Both the position numbers and the translations under genes were made by a program. Of a stretch of DNA of 23,108 bases, positions 5,222 to 13,852 are shown piece after piece. Under the pieces are notes generated by a model. That model saw nothing but the letters and a program-made list of their open reading frames with translations. It searched no databases and was not told the origin of the DNA. The stretch is from contig JADMKR010000137.1 of NCBI GenBank assembly GCA_015478765.1, forward strand, positions 1-23,108, written 5' to 3'. Numbering within the stretch: position 1 is the stretch's first letter; every line of letters begins with the position of its first letter. Origin of the DNA: Flavobacterium sp. Lineage in GTDB: Bacteria; Bacteroidota; Bacteroidia; Flavobacteriales; Flavobacteriaceae.

Positions 5222-7018
5222 ATGAAACACATCAGAAATTTTTGCATTATTGCGCATATCGACCACGGAAAAAGTACGTTGGCCGACAGGCTTTTAGGCG
5301 CTACCCAAACCGTGACCGCTCGCGAAGAGAAAGCTCAGTTGCTTGACAATATGGATTTGGAGCGCGAACGTGGCATCACGATCAAAAGCCACGCGATTCA
5401 AATGGAGTATATTTATAAGGGCGAACAATACATTTTGAACCTGATCGATACGCCTGGCCACGTTGATTTCTCATACGAAGTTTCACGGTCGATCGCGGCA
5501 TGTGAAGGCGCGTTGTTGATCGTCGATGCGGCGCAGAGCATTCAGGCGCAGACGATATCGAATTTATATCTCGCTTTGGAAAACGATCTTGAGATCATTC
5601 CGATTTTGAATAAAGTCGATTTACCGAGCGCGAACCCGGAGGAAGTCAGTGATGATATCGTGGATTTACTCGGTTGCAAACTCGATGAAATTATACACGC
5701 ATCCGGCAAAACCGGGTTTGGTGTCGAAAATATTCTGGCGGCTATCATCGAGAGGATTCCACCGCCGAAGGGTAACAAGGACGAGCCGTTGCAGGCGTTA
5801 ATCTTTGATTCGGTTTATAACCCGTTTCGCGGCATTGAAGTAATTTTCAGGGTTAAGAACGGCGAGATCCGCAAAGGCCAGAAGATTAAATTCATGGCGA
5901 CTGGGAATGAATATTTTGCCGATGAGATTGGGACATTGAAATTAAACCAGGTTCCGAAGCAGGTTATTTCTGCCGGCGATGTGGGTTATTTGATATCGGG
6001 GATAAAAGAAGCGAAAGAAGTGAAAGTTGGCGATACGCTGACTGATGCGAAAACGCCGACTACAAATATGATTACGGGTTTTGAAGACGTAAAACCGATG
6101 GTTTTCGCCGGAATTTATCCGGTTGATACCGAGGATTACGAAGAGCTTCGAAATTCTATGGAAAAGTTGCAGTTGAATGATGCTTCTTTAGTGTTCATTC
6201 CGGAGAGTTCCGCAGCGCTTGGTTTTGGTTTCCGATGCGGATTTTTGGGAATGTTGCACATGGAAATTATCCAGGAACGTCTTGAGCGCGAATTTAATAT
6301 GACGGTGATCACGACCGTTCCCAACGTTTCGTATTTAGCTTATACTAAAAAGGAACCTGAAACAGGGATGGTAGTTAATAATCCGTCGGATTTGCCGGAA
6401 CCATCGCGATTGGAGCGGGTGGAGGAACCGTATATTAAAGCTACGATTATCACAAAATCGGATTTTGTAGGAAATGTGATGTCGCTTTGTATTGAAAAAC
6501 GCGGACTGATCACCAACCAGACGTATTTAACGACAGAGCGTGTGGAGTTGACTTTTGATATGCCTTTGGCGGAGATCGTTTTTGACTTTTATGACCGATT
6601 GAAAACGGTTTCGAAAGGTTACGCATCTTTTGATTATACTCCGATCGGCATGCGTACGTCGAATTTGGTGAAAGTCGATATCTTATTGAACGGCCAGGTT
6701 GTCGATGCATTATCGTCGTTGATCCATGTCGACAATGCGTATCATATTGGCAAAAAAATGTGCGAAAAACTGAAAGAGCTGATTCCGAGGCAACAATTTG
6801 ATATTCCGATTCAGGCGGCCATTGGCGTCAAGGTAATATCCCGCGAAACCATCAAAGCATTGCGAAAAGACGTTACCGCCAAATGTTATGGAGGTGATAT
6901 CTCGCGAAAGCGAAAACTTCTCGAAAAGCAGAAAAAAGGTAAGAAGCGAATGCGTCAGGTTGGAAACGTCGAGATTCCGCAGGAAGCTTTTATGGCGGTT
7001 TTGAAACTGAACGATTAA
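5222..7018 (+). CDS. lepA: Elongation factor 4 (LepA), translational GTPase
   Basis: A 598-residue full-length EF4. The GTPase domain carries the P-loop AHIDHGKST (11-19), switch I ERGITI (about 49-54), DTPGH (76-80) and NKVD (130-133). Then come the beta-barrel domain II, two EF-G-like domains, and the LepA-specific C-terminal domain with YGGDISRKRKLLEKQKKGKKRM. EF4 binds ribosomes and affects translation initiation, back-translocation or ribosome assembly; its precise role is debated. The ATG at 5222 follows a GGAGG site and a structured leader (5070-5180). An 11-bp terminator hairpin follows immediately. Confidence 0.97.
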   Translation: MKHIRNFCIIAHIDHGKSTLADRLLGATQTVTAREEKAQLLDNMDLERERGITIKSHAIQMEYIYKGEQYILNLIDTPGHVDFSYEVSRSIAACEGALLIVDAAQSIQAQTISNLYLALENDLEIIPILNKVDLPSANPEEVSDDIVDLLGCKLDEIIHASGKTGFGVENILAAIIERIPPPKGNKDEPLQALIFDSVYNPFRGIEVIFRVKNGEIRKGQKIKFMATGNEYFADEIGTLKLNQVPKQVISAGDVGYLISGIKEAKEVKVGDTLTDAKTPTTNMITGFEDVKPMVFAGIYPVDTEDYEELRNSMEKLQLNDASLVFIPESSAALGFGFRCGFLGMLHMEIIQERLEREFNMTVITTVPNVSYLAYTKKEPETGMVVNNPSDLPEPSRLERVEEPYIKATIITKSDFVGNVMSLCIEKRGLITNQTYLTTERVELTFDMPLAEIVFDFYDRLKTVSKGYASFDYTPIGMRTSNLVKVDILLNGQVVDALSSLIHVDNAYHIGKKMCEKLKELIPRQQFDIPIQAAIGVKVISRETIKALRKDVTAKCYGGDISRKRKLLEKQKKGKKRMRQVGNVEIPQEAFMAVLKLND

Positions 7019-7023
7019 TATTG

Positions 7024-7050
7024 AAATCCCTGCAATTTGCAGGGATTTTT
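7024..7050. terminator. Bidirectional terminator between lepA and pfkB
   Basis: A perfect 11-bp hairpin AAATCCCTGCA / TGCAGGGATTT with a 3-nt loop, ending in T runs in both directions. It serves lepA (plus) and probably the convergent pfkB (minus). Confidence 0.88.
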
Positions 7051-7062
7051 GTTTTTGACTAT

Positions 7063-7986
7063 TTACTTATTAAGCCATCGGAATAATCGTTGCGCGTCGC
7101 CTAAGGTGAAAAGTTGGGTTCCTTCGCTAATGGTTGCCGCCGATCCGCAGGCTACGCCCCATTGGATAACTTCTTTTAAAGATTTGTTTTGTGAAAGTGC
7201 CCATACCATTCCGCCTACCATACTGTCGCCGGCTCCGACGGTGCTGCGTTTTGCGACGTTTGGCGCTGAAATGTAATGCCGTTGGTCTTTTGAAACCAGC
7301 AATGCACCCTGCGGACCTAGAGACACGACTACGATCTCGGCGTTTCCTTTATCGATGAGTGTTCTCGCGGCGTCTTCAGCATCATCTGCTTCGAGCCGGT
7401 TTTCGCCGATGAGTTTAGCGAGTTCGCCGATATTGGGTTTAACGAGATATACGCCTGTTTCGAGCACTTGTTTCAGTGCTTCACCCGACGTGTCGATAAT
7501 CAATTTCGAATCGTTTTCTTTGGCGATTGCGGCAATTTGTTGATAGAAATCACTGGAAAGACCATCGTTTAAACTACCGCTTGCGACAAGGTATCGGCAT
7601 TTGTGTTTTTTTATCTTGTCGAGTACGGCGGTGACTTCTTCTATAGTCAGCGAACCTCCTGGAAATCCGAAACGGAATTGCTGTTGTGTGTTTGTATCCT
7701 GGACGACGAGATTTTCGCGTGTCCAGTTGGAAACGGTAATCGTATCCGTTTTTATTTTTTCCTTCTGAAGTAGTTTTTCGACCAGTTCGCCTGCCGATCC
7801 TCCGGAGGTGAATACGCAAAGTGAATCTGCTTCCAGGCGCGAAATTGCTTTGGAAACGTTTATTCCGCCGCCGCCTGCTTCGAATGTTGGCGCTTCACAC
7901 CGGATCTTGGCGTCGGCTATGAGGCCATTGCAGCTTGTGCTTTTATCGAGTGCGGGATTGACGGTAAGGGTTACGATATCGTGCAT
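7063..7986 (-). CDS. pfkB: 6-phosphofructokinase 2 (PfkB, ribokinase family)
   Basis: A 307-residue sugar kinase closely resembling E. coli Pfk-2 along its length. Substrate-binding GGGGINVSKA lies at 38-47, followed by DTSGEAL and LVKPN, VVVSLGPQGAL, and the ATP anion hole STVGAGDSMVGG with catalytic base D254. It should phosphorylate fructose-6-phosphate to fructose-1,6-bisphosphate in glycolysis. The related 1-phosphofructokinases (FruK) and tagatose-6-phosphate kinases (LacC) are alternatives, but the Pfk-2-like stretches favour PfkB and no PTS or fructose genes are adjacent. The ATG at 7986 gives MHDIVTLTVNPALD, the family N terminus. It is divergent from thiL (111 nt between starts) and converges on lepA. 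The class I fructose-1,6-bisphosphatase for the reverse step is at 21227. Confidence 0.88.
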   Translation of the reverse strand: MHDIVTLTVNPALDKSTSCNGLIADAKIRCEAPTFEAGGGGINVSKAISRLEADSLCVFTSGGSAGELVEKLLQKEKIKTDTITVSNWTRENLVVQDTNTQQQFRFGFPGGSLTIEEVTAVLDKIKKHKCRYLVASGSLNDGLSSDFYQQIAAIAKENDSKLIIDTSGEALKQVLETGVYLVKPNIGELAKLIGENRLEADDAEDAARTLIDKGNAEIVVVSLGPQGALLVSKDQRHYISAPNVAKRSTVGAGDSMVGGMVWALSQNKSLKEVIQWGVACGSAATISEGTQLFTLGDAQRLFRWLNK

Positions 7987-8071
7987 GAATATTTTTTACC
8001 AAAAGATACGCAAATTTTGATTTTGACCGGTAACAGATGGCGCAGTTTCGTGCGGATCGATAAGATTTCGG

Positions 8072-8079
8072 TAACTTTG
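8072..8079 (+). promoter_or_regulatory. -7 promoter box of thiL
   Basis: TAACTTTG matches TAnnTTTG and ends 18 nt before the ATG at 8098. A TTTCG at 8046-8050, about 21 nt upstream, may act as a weak -33 element. The box position argues against longer thiL starts upstream. Confidence 0.5.
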
Positions 8080-8097
8080 CATTTCAAATATGAAAAA

Positions 8098-9144
8098 ATG
8101 TTAGAAGATAAGAGCCAGCAGCGCACCTCGCTTTCCGATTTAGGTGAATTCAAGTTAATCGAGCACCTGACCAAGGATTTTTCTATTTCGCAACCCTCAA
8201 CGGTAAAGGGAATTGGCGATGATGGAGCTGTGCTTGATTTCAAAGATAAGAAAGTAGTCGTATCGACCGATTTGCTGATTGAAGGAGTACATTTTGATTT
8301 GGCTTATATGCCGTTGAAGCATCTTGGATACAAGGCGGTGGTGGTCAATATATCGGACATTTGCGCAATGAATGCTAAACCGACGCAGATTACGGTATCG
8401 GTTGCGGTATCGAACCGGTTTCCGCTGGAGGCGCTTGAGGAATTGTTTGCGGGAATAACATTGGCTGCGAATGAATATAAAGTAGATGTTATTGGCGGCG
8501 ATACGACATCGTCGCAAAAAGGATTGATTATAAGCATTACGGCAATTGGCGAAGCAGATGAGAGTGAGATTGTATATCGGGATGGCGCAAAGGCAGGAGA
8601 TTTGCTGGTTATTTCGGGTGACATCGGTGCCGCTTATATGGGTTTACAGGTATTAGAGCGTGAAAAGCAGGTGTTTCAGGTGAATCCCAATTCGCAGCCG
8701 GATCTCGAACTGTATACTTATTTAATCGAACGGCAATTGAAACCCGAAGCGAGAATGGACATCCGACCTTTATTACAGGCGTTGGACGTGGTTCCCACCT
8801 CAATGATAGATGTATCGGACGGATTGTCATCGGAAATAATTCATATCTGCAAGCAGTCGGGTGTCGGGTGCAATTTATATGAGGAGAAATTACCTTTGGA
8901 TCCGCAGTTGATTTCGGTGTGCGAAGAATTCAACATCGATTCGACCACAGTGGCGATAAATGGCGGTGAAGATTATGAATTGTTATTTACGATTGCGCAG
9001 TCGGATTTCGATAAGATCAAGGCTAATCCGCATCTGACTGTTATTGGTCATATGGTTGACGAGGGTGAGGGAATTCATTTGATTACGCGGGCTGCGACTA
9101 AGATAGCTTTGAAAGCCAGGGGTTGGAATGGTTTAAAAGAGTAG
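8098..9144 (+). CDS. thiL: Thiamine-monophosphate kinase
   Basis: A 348-residue ThiL of the PurM/AIR-synthase-like ATP-grasping fold, converting thiamine phosphate to thiamine diphosphate. Motifs are IGDDGAVLDF, STDLLIEGVHF (metal-binding Asp), GYKAVVVNISDICAMNA, GGDTTSS and, near the C terminus, VSDGLSSEIIHI and NGGEDYELLFT. I take the ATG at 8098 (MLEDKSQQRTSLSDLGEFKLIEHL). A GTG-initiated reading from 7981 would overlap the pfkB start and run across the -7 box at 8072. No other thiamine genes are nearby. Its TAG stop directly abuts the stop codon of the convergent response regulator gene. Confidence 0.95.
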   Translation: MLEDKSQQRTSLSDLGEFKLIEHLTKDFSISQPSTVKGIGDDGAVLDFKDKKVVVSTDLLIEGVHFDLAYMPLKHLGYKAVVVNISDICAMNAKPTQITVSVAVSNRFPLEALEELFAGITLAANEYKVDVIGGDTTSSQKGLIISITAIGEADESEIVYRDGAKAGDLLVISGDIGAAYMGLQVLEREKQVFQVNPNSQPDLELYTYLIERQLKPEARMDIRPLLQALDVVPTSMIDVSDGLSSEIIHICKQSGVGCNLYEEKLPLDPQLISVCEEFNIDSTTVAINGGEDYELLFTIAQSDFDKIKANPHLTVIGHMVDEGEGIHLITRAATKIALKARGWNGLKE

Positions 9145-9813
9145 CTATAGTAAACCTTTAAGGCGTGCTTCTGCAATCAGGTCGATATCGGTACTTCCGG
9201 ACAAATTAAGTATAGCTTTAAGTTTTGCTTTTCTTTTTTCAACTGCATTTAGCGACAGAGGCACAAAGCTGGGAATATCTTTTGGTTTGGTCCCTTTTGA
9301 CAGATGATATAGGATCTGTTTATCAAATGAGTCGATTTCGCTATGGTCAAATGGGATTTGGCTAATTAATTTTACAACTGTCTGACTGTAATAATTCTCG
9401 CCTTTCAGGATTTTATCAAATGCGATTAGAAGCTCGTCGAATGTAAGATCGTTTTTTATGATTAAGCCACTGGGGTCGATATCTCGCACAATTGTACTTA
9501 TTTTCAATAACTCGGTATGCATCGTTAGCAATATAATTTTAGCATTTGGCATATATTCCTTTATCAGTAAAGCAAGATCTTCACCGGAAAGAATGTTTTT
9601 TTCAGCATAGGAAGGCATACTGATATCAAAAAACGCGATATCAAATGCGTCTGTTTCCGGATTAGTGATGGTATCATATCCCGATTTGCAATCGTTTGCC
9701 TGCGTAATGGTAAAAGTGTGGTCTGTTGTAACGTAACCTTTTATGGCGTTCTTATAAGCCTCGATAATAAAAGGATGGTCATCTACGATTAGTATATTTA
9801 TGTTGGTACGCAT
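9145..9813 (-). CDS. NarL/FixJ-type response regulator (receiver plus LuxR-like HTH)
   Basis: A 222-residue regulator. The receiver domain has acidic pair D11-D12, phospho-acceptor D63 (AFFDISMPS), T97 and K120. The C-terminal helix-turn-helix (about 160-205, DKQILYHLSKGTKPKDI...SLNAVEKRKAKLKAIL) resembles LuxR/GerE DNA-binding domains. The gene starts 3 nt after the stop of the upstream sensor kinase gene, so the two form a cognate two-component pair in one operon. The ATG at 9813 gives a normal receiver N terminus. Targets are not evident. The HTH diverges from standard LuxR sequence (SKGTKPKDIPSFVPLSLNAVEKRKAKL), as is common among Bacteroidota TPR-kinase partners. Confidence 0.9.
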   Translation of the reverse strand: MRTNINILIVDDHPFIIEAYKNAIKGYVTTDHTFTITQANDCKSGYDTITNPETDAFDIAFFDISMPSYAEKNILSGEDLALLIKEYMPNAKIILLTMHTELLKISTIVRDIDPSGLIIKNDLTFDELLIAFDKILKGENYYSQTVVKLISQIPFDHSEIDSFDKQILYHLSKGTKPKDIPSFVPLSLNAVEKRKAKLKAILNLSGSTDIDLIAEARLKGLL

Positions 9814-9816
9814 TAG

Positions 9817-11898
9817 CTAAGCTGTCTTTTTTTTTGGATGAGTTGGAGTTTTGGGAATCTCGATGATTGGATGGAGTCGGAAAGCAATTTTAATTTTCGT
9901 CCCAGCGCCTTTTTTCGATTCAATGTTAATGGTGCCGTCTGACTCCTGTACTCGGGAGGTCATGTTTTGGAGGCCAATACCCCGACTTTTTCTTTCGACA
10001 TCGAAACCTACACCATCGTCGGTAATTGTGAGTTCTAACATGCCCTTTTTCTCTTTAAGGTTCACAGTTATTAATTTTGCCTTTGCATACTTATTTACGT
10101 TTTGAAACGCTTCTTGTGTAATTCTATAAAGGTTTATTTTCAGATTGTTGTTTATGATTTCCCATTGTATTGTATCGTCTATGTTGCATCGTACCTCGGT
10201 CGAATGTGATGCTGCTTGTTCATCAATCAAATTATTATAGATCGCGACGAAATTGTTGATCAGCGCGAATTTTTCCCTGTTAAGGTCGTGTGATATTTCC
10301 CGGATATCCTGTTCGATGTTTTTTAGTTCAGTCAAATAATCATTGCGTTTTCCTGCAGCTTCACCACCTTCCATCTTATTTAAGCTGTCTAGATTGAGTC
10401 GGGCTCCGAATAGGCGGCCCAACACACCGTCGTGTAGTTCTTGGGCGATTCGTTTTTTCTCTCTAATTCGGCCCTCTTCAATTTTGTTCTGTTGGGAGAG
10501 CATCAGATTGTAAATGTCTTCATTTGCTTTCTGCTGTGCCTGTTTCAGTAACAATTCCCTATTCTTGGCGCGCTGCGTTCGGATTACAAAAAGTAATAAT
10601 CCGATCATTACTGTACCGATAAAAAACAGAAAGAGATTTCGATTCTGTGCCTCCAGCTTATCATTTTTTTGAGTTATCTCCTCTGTTTCGAATTGAATAC
10701 GAGCGAATTTGTCTTTAATACCCCGTTCATTTTTTTGTAAGCTGTCGACTAGTGCGACATAACGGCGGGATATTGCGGACGCATCCGGGATATTTAATGC
10801 AGAGAGGGTTTTAAGAGGCATTAATTCGTCAACGGTGTTTCCATTAAGTTTTGCAGCCCTAAGCGCATTTCTTGATAATTCTATTCCTAACTTCGCTTCT
10901 CCAAACTTTAAATAATATTCTGCTAATCTTATTCTAGAGAATATTCCCGCTGAAACATTTCCTAAACTATCTTTAACTTGGATTGATTGTACAAAAAGTT
11001 GCGGAATTTCTGACGATTGCTCCCCATTTAAATATCTGGAATAGGCTAAATTATCGAGTAACACTGCATATAAAAAGGGATTTTCAAAGGATAAGTTTAT
11101 GTCGGCAAGCGCTCTATTAAAATGATCGATGGCTTGTCCGTTCTTATTTAAATTTTGATAAACATTACCAATATTGTTATGGGTCGTTGCTTTTTGCTGA
11201 TTATCATTTAACTTATATTGATTTATAGTTTCAAACGCTTTATTTAAATATTCAATTGCTTTTGAATAGTCACCTAACTCGTTTGCAATGATACCAACTA
11301 AAGTATAAGCTTCAAAAATCATTTGTCCATTTGGATTATATCGTAAATATTTTAAAGCTTCTAATGCTGCTGACTCACTTGCAAAATAATTTTTTTCATT
11401 CCATAAAACATTCGCCTTATTAATATTAATTAGGGCCAGATTTGTAAAATCGCTAGTGGATGTGAATATTTTTTCCGCTTTCAAATAAAAATAAAAAGCA
11501 CTATCTTTAAATGATGTTCTTAAAAAATAGTCACCTAAATATGTATAAGATTTTGCTATATTGTTAGTGTCCTGTGCATACACTGAATTCGCTAAGACAT
11601 AAATACTTGCATTCTTATACTCTCTGTATAGTCCATTGTTATAATATCTGTTAGCAACTTTAAAAAGATTCACCCGCGTCAAAGAATCATTTTTCCTCTC
11701 CTGTAAAATTTTGAAAGCGCGATCATTATATTTCATTCGACTATCGAATGACATTGAGTCGGATGTTGCCCAATCTAAATATATATCAATACTATCAGAA
11801 GGTGCGGCACTGTGAGAAACATTTTTTGCATCATTGCAGCTGCAGAACAAAATTATTACCCAAAGAAGTATGTAAATATAATTTTTCAACAGGGCCAC
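9817..11898 (-). CDS. TPR-domain sensor histidine kinase (HisKA_3 type), lipobox N terminus
   Basis: A 693-residue kinase. It has a signal or anchor segment (residues 4-20) ending in a lipobox-like FCSC (C21), then TPR-type repeats (about 75-380; GDYSKAIEYLNKAF and NKNGQAIDHFNRAL are typical units). A membrane segment (about 421-440) and a coiled coil (445-480) follow. The DHp domain has EKKRIAQELHDGVLG with phospho-acceptor H489. A HATPase domain follows, with its N box near ITQEAFQNVNKYAKA, then DDGVGFD (627-633) and GIGLQNM. The TPR part is predicted to be periplasmic and to sense an unknown signal. The start is GTG at 11898; a TTG three codons on is the alternative. The -7 box TATTTTTG lies 10 nt upstream. 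The TPR half is visibly AT-richer than the kinase half. Confidence 0.9.
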   Translation of the reverse strand: MALLKNYIYILLWVIILFCSCNDAKNVSHSAAPSDSIDIYLDWATSDSMSFDSRMKYNDRAFKILQERKNDSLTRVNLFKVANRYYNNGLYREYKNASIYVLANSVYAQDTNNIAKSYTYLGDYFLRTSFKDSAFYFYLKAEKIFTSTSDFTNLALININKANVLWNEKNYFASESAALEALKYLRYNPNGQMIFEAYTLVGIIANELGDYSKAIEYLNKAFETINQYKLNDNQQKATTHNNIGNVYQNLNKNGQAIDHFNRALADINLSFENPFLYAVLLDNLAYSRYLNGEQSSEIPQLFVQSIQVKDSLGNVSAGIFSRIRLAEYYLKFGEAKLGIELSRNALRAAKLNGNTVDELMPLKTLSALNIPDASAISRRYVALVDSLQKNERGIKDKFARIQFETEEITQKNDKLEAQNRNLFLFFIGTVMIGLLLFVIRTQRAKNRELLLKQAQQKANEDIYNLMLSQQNKIEEGRIREKKRIAQELHDGVLGRLFGARLNLDSLNKMEGGEAAGKRNDYLTELKNIEQDIREISHDLNREKFALINNFVAIYNNLIDEQAASHSTEVRCNIDDTIQWEIINNNLKINLYRITQEAFQNVNKYAKAKLITVNLKEKKGMLELTITDDGVGFDVERKSRGIGLQNMTSRVQESDGTINIESKKGAGTKIKIAFRLHPIIEIPKTPTHPKKKTA

Positions 11899-11908
11899 TG
11901 AATTTTTC

Positions 11909-11935
11909 CAAAAATACTAAAAGAAATGACACAAA
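11909..11935 (-). promoter_or_regulatory. Promoter of the sensor kinase operon
   Basis: On the minus strand TTTG (11932-11935) and TATTTTTG (11909-11916) are separated by 15 nt, slightly short of the usual spacing. The -7 box ends 10 nt before the GTG start. A weak AT-rich inverted repeat ATAGAAT/ATTCTAT (11947-11974) just upstream, followed on the minus strand by a T run, might terminate the preceding gene. Confidence 0.5.
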
Positions 11936-12009
11936 AAAATTATAGCATAGAATGTAAAATTCGTAATATTCTATATTTCAACCCGCAAAAATTAAAAAGC
12001 TAACTAAAG

Positions 12010-13011
12010 CTATTGCCTGCGAACTTTGATCTTCAAAGGGCGCCAATCATTATCTGATAATAGACGGAAATAAATCTCACAAAGATTTTCAGGTTGAACT
12101 AACAATGTGTCCATTGCTACTACAATATCGCCAATCTGATAGTCGGTCGGACTGTCCGATGTCCGTACAATTTCAATCTGCTCCTCATTAACCGCCACCT
12201 TATGCGAAACTCCGCTGTAAAGGTCAATGCCCAAATGATTCTTTCTAAAGTATACTTTCGAGCGCCTGTAATCAACAATCCAATCGAATCCTTTTATAAA
12301 TCCGACACCCATGGTATGTTTGTCAATTGTAGGAGTGATTAAAATTGGCGAACTATAACCCGTTCCGTTTGTGTAAATTTTTGTGAATGGATATAAGCGA
12401 GCCCGACTGGGAGAATTTGTTCTACGGTCCAACGCCAACATTCCTATCGATTCTTCTTTTAAAAACGAGAGGTTTTTTGACGTGCGCATTATAAACGACT
12501 CGGGTGCGAAGGTATTAAACACAAAAGAATACTTAGTCCAGTTAATTTCGGCGATCACCTCAAAATGACCTCGCTTAAAGTTGGACGCAATTTCTTTATA
12601 GCCTCCATCCTGAACGACTTTTGGCAGATCGGAGTATGAAATAGCACATAACATCTGCTCACTGAAATTCAAACTAACAGCGCCATCATGCTTACGCAGC
12701 AGGTCGTTAGCTAAAGTACCATCAAATGTCAGACAATCGTCTTTCAACTTTTGCCGTATGGCTAATTTTTCGGAAGAAAATATATTTGCGATCGTTTCTT
12801 TTTTGTCAGAGTTGGCCGAATATAAAACCGACTGCATTTCCGCGAAACCTAATCGGAAAGTTTTCGCATCATCGGCGACAGAACCGTATACAGTAAGCAA
12901 ATTGTTCTTCAAGTCTAACGCAATACAGTTTGCTGTGGATGGTTCGTCAGTTTTCTTCGGTGCATCGGCCGCGGCAAGTAAAGCAAATGTCACCAATAAT
13001 AGAGATCGCAT
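12010..13011 (-). CDS. Secreted aspartyl-protease-like protein with degenerate active site and PDZ-like end
   Basis: A 333-residue protein with a signal peptide (MRSLLLVTFALLAAADA). The segment 148-175 (GHFEVIAEINWTKYSFVFNTFAPESFIM) aligns in pattern with the first half of Bacteroidota retropepsin-like aspartyl proteases, where a DTGA follows the substrate strand. Here the residues are N166-T167-F168-A169. The later VGFIKGFDWIVDYRRSKVYFRKN (236-258) matches the family's typical 'fl..f..viDY....v.l' stretch. Residues 290-300 (YQIGDIVVAMDTLLV) look like a PDZ domain strand. I infer a non-catalytic relative, possibly peptide-binding, in the periplasm. It lies between lpxH and the sensor kinase on the same strand, 62 nt after lpxH. 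A degenerate -7 (TATGTTTA) precedes it. The function is unknown and this assignment is motif-based. Confidence 0.6.
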   Translation of the reverse strand: MRSLLLVTFALLAAADAPKKTDEPSTANCIALDLKNNLLTVYGSVADDAKTFRLGFAEMQSVLYSANSDKKETIANIFSSEKLAIRQKLKDDCLTFDGTLANDLLRKHDGAVSLNFSEQMLCAISYSDLPKVVQDGGYKEIASNFKRGHFEVIAEINWTKYSFVFNTFAPESFIMRTSKNLSFLKEESIGMLALDRRTNSPSRARLYPFTKIYTNGTGYSSPILITPTIDKHTMGVGFIKGFDWIVDYRRSKVYFRKNHLGIDLYSGVSHKVAVNEEQIEIVRTSDSPTDYQIGDIVVAMDTLLVQPENLCEIYFRLLSDNDWRPLKIKVRRQ

Positions 13012-13073
13012 CTTTTTATGGTAAACATAATGATTAGTGCCAGTAATTCAGGGTAGAAAATATACTTAAAAAG

Positions 13074-13850
13074 TTAAATATCAGGTTGTTCAGTTTCTTC
13101 AAATGACAGAAGCTCAAATTGTGAACCGTCAAAAACCCCATAAGTAAAGTAACCAATCCAATCGCCGAGATTGATATATTGCGAGTTATGCCCAATGCCT
13201 AGTGTCATCGGATAGTGCCGATGGCCAAATATTAAAAAATCATAATGTTGCTTCTCAATCCTGCGTTTAGAGTATTGAATGAGCCATTCGTTGTCCTCAC
13301 CAAGAAATTCAACATCCTGATCACCGGATATAAGTTTATTTTCAACTGATAAATATTGCGCAAGCCGAACCCCAATATCGGGATGAAGCCATCGGAATAG
13401 CCATTTAGAAAAAGGATTTTGAAAAACTTTCTTCATCCTTTTGTAACCTTTATCGCCCGGTCCGAGTCCGTCTCCGTGAGCGATAAAAAATATTTGGCCA
13501 TTAAACTCGAATTCCGCACCCGTATGATAGACAGGAATGCCCAATTCTTCCTCAAAATATCCATCCATCCACAAATCGTGATTTCCCACAAAAAAGTGAA
13601 TTGGAATTCCCGAGTCACTAATTTCAGCCAGTTTGCCAAGAACTCGCGTAAAACCTCGCGGCACTACAGTTTTATACTCAAACCAGAAGTCAAATAAATC
13701 CCCTACCAAAAAAATGGCCGCCGCATCCTGTTTCACCATATCCAGCCATCTTACAAACTTTTTTTCACGCGGCAAACTCAACTCTCGGCTGGGTGCGCCG
13801 AAATGTTGATCGGATGCAAAATATATTTTCTTACCTATGGGAATCTGCAT
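13074..13850 (-). CDS. lpxH: UDP-2,3-diacylglucosamine pyrophosphatase (LpxH-like)
   Basis: A 258-residue calcineurin-like metallophosphoesterase. The five metal-site motifs are SDQHFG (D14, H16), GDLFDFW (D51), GNHDLW (N90, H91), HGD (H125) and GHRH (H210, H212). GDLFDFWFEY together with the N-terminal SDQHFG is the LpxH-type pattern, implying hydrolysis of UDP-2,3-diacylglucosamine to lipid X and UMP in lipid A biosynthesis at the inner membrane. It starts 2 nt after the queD stop, so it shares the queD transcript. The ATG at 13850 (MQIPIGKKIYFASDQHFG) gives the expected N terminus. Confidence 0.92.
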   Translation of the reverse strand: MQIPIGKKIYFASDQHFGAPSRELSLPREKKFVRWLDMVKQDAAAIFLVGDLFDFWFEYKTVVPRGFTRVLGKLAEISDSGIPIHFFVGNHDLWMDGYFEEELGIPVYHTGAEFEFNGQIFFIAHGDGLGPGDKGYKRMKKVFQNPFSKWLFRWLHPDIGVRLAQYLSVENKLISGDQDVEFLGEDNEWLIQYSKRRIEKQHYDFLIFGHRHYPMTLGIGHNSQYINLGDWIGYFTYGVFDGSQFELLSFEETEQPDI

Positions 13851-13852
13851 AA

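Noticed and set aside
7981..8097. Longer thiL reading from a GTG at 7981
   Set aside because: It would overlap the divergent pfkB start and run across the -7 box at 8072. The conserved ThiL N terminus begins at the ATG at 8098.
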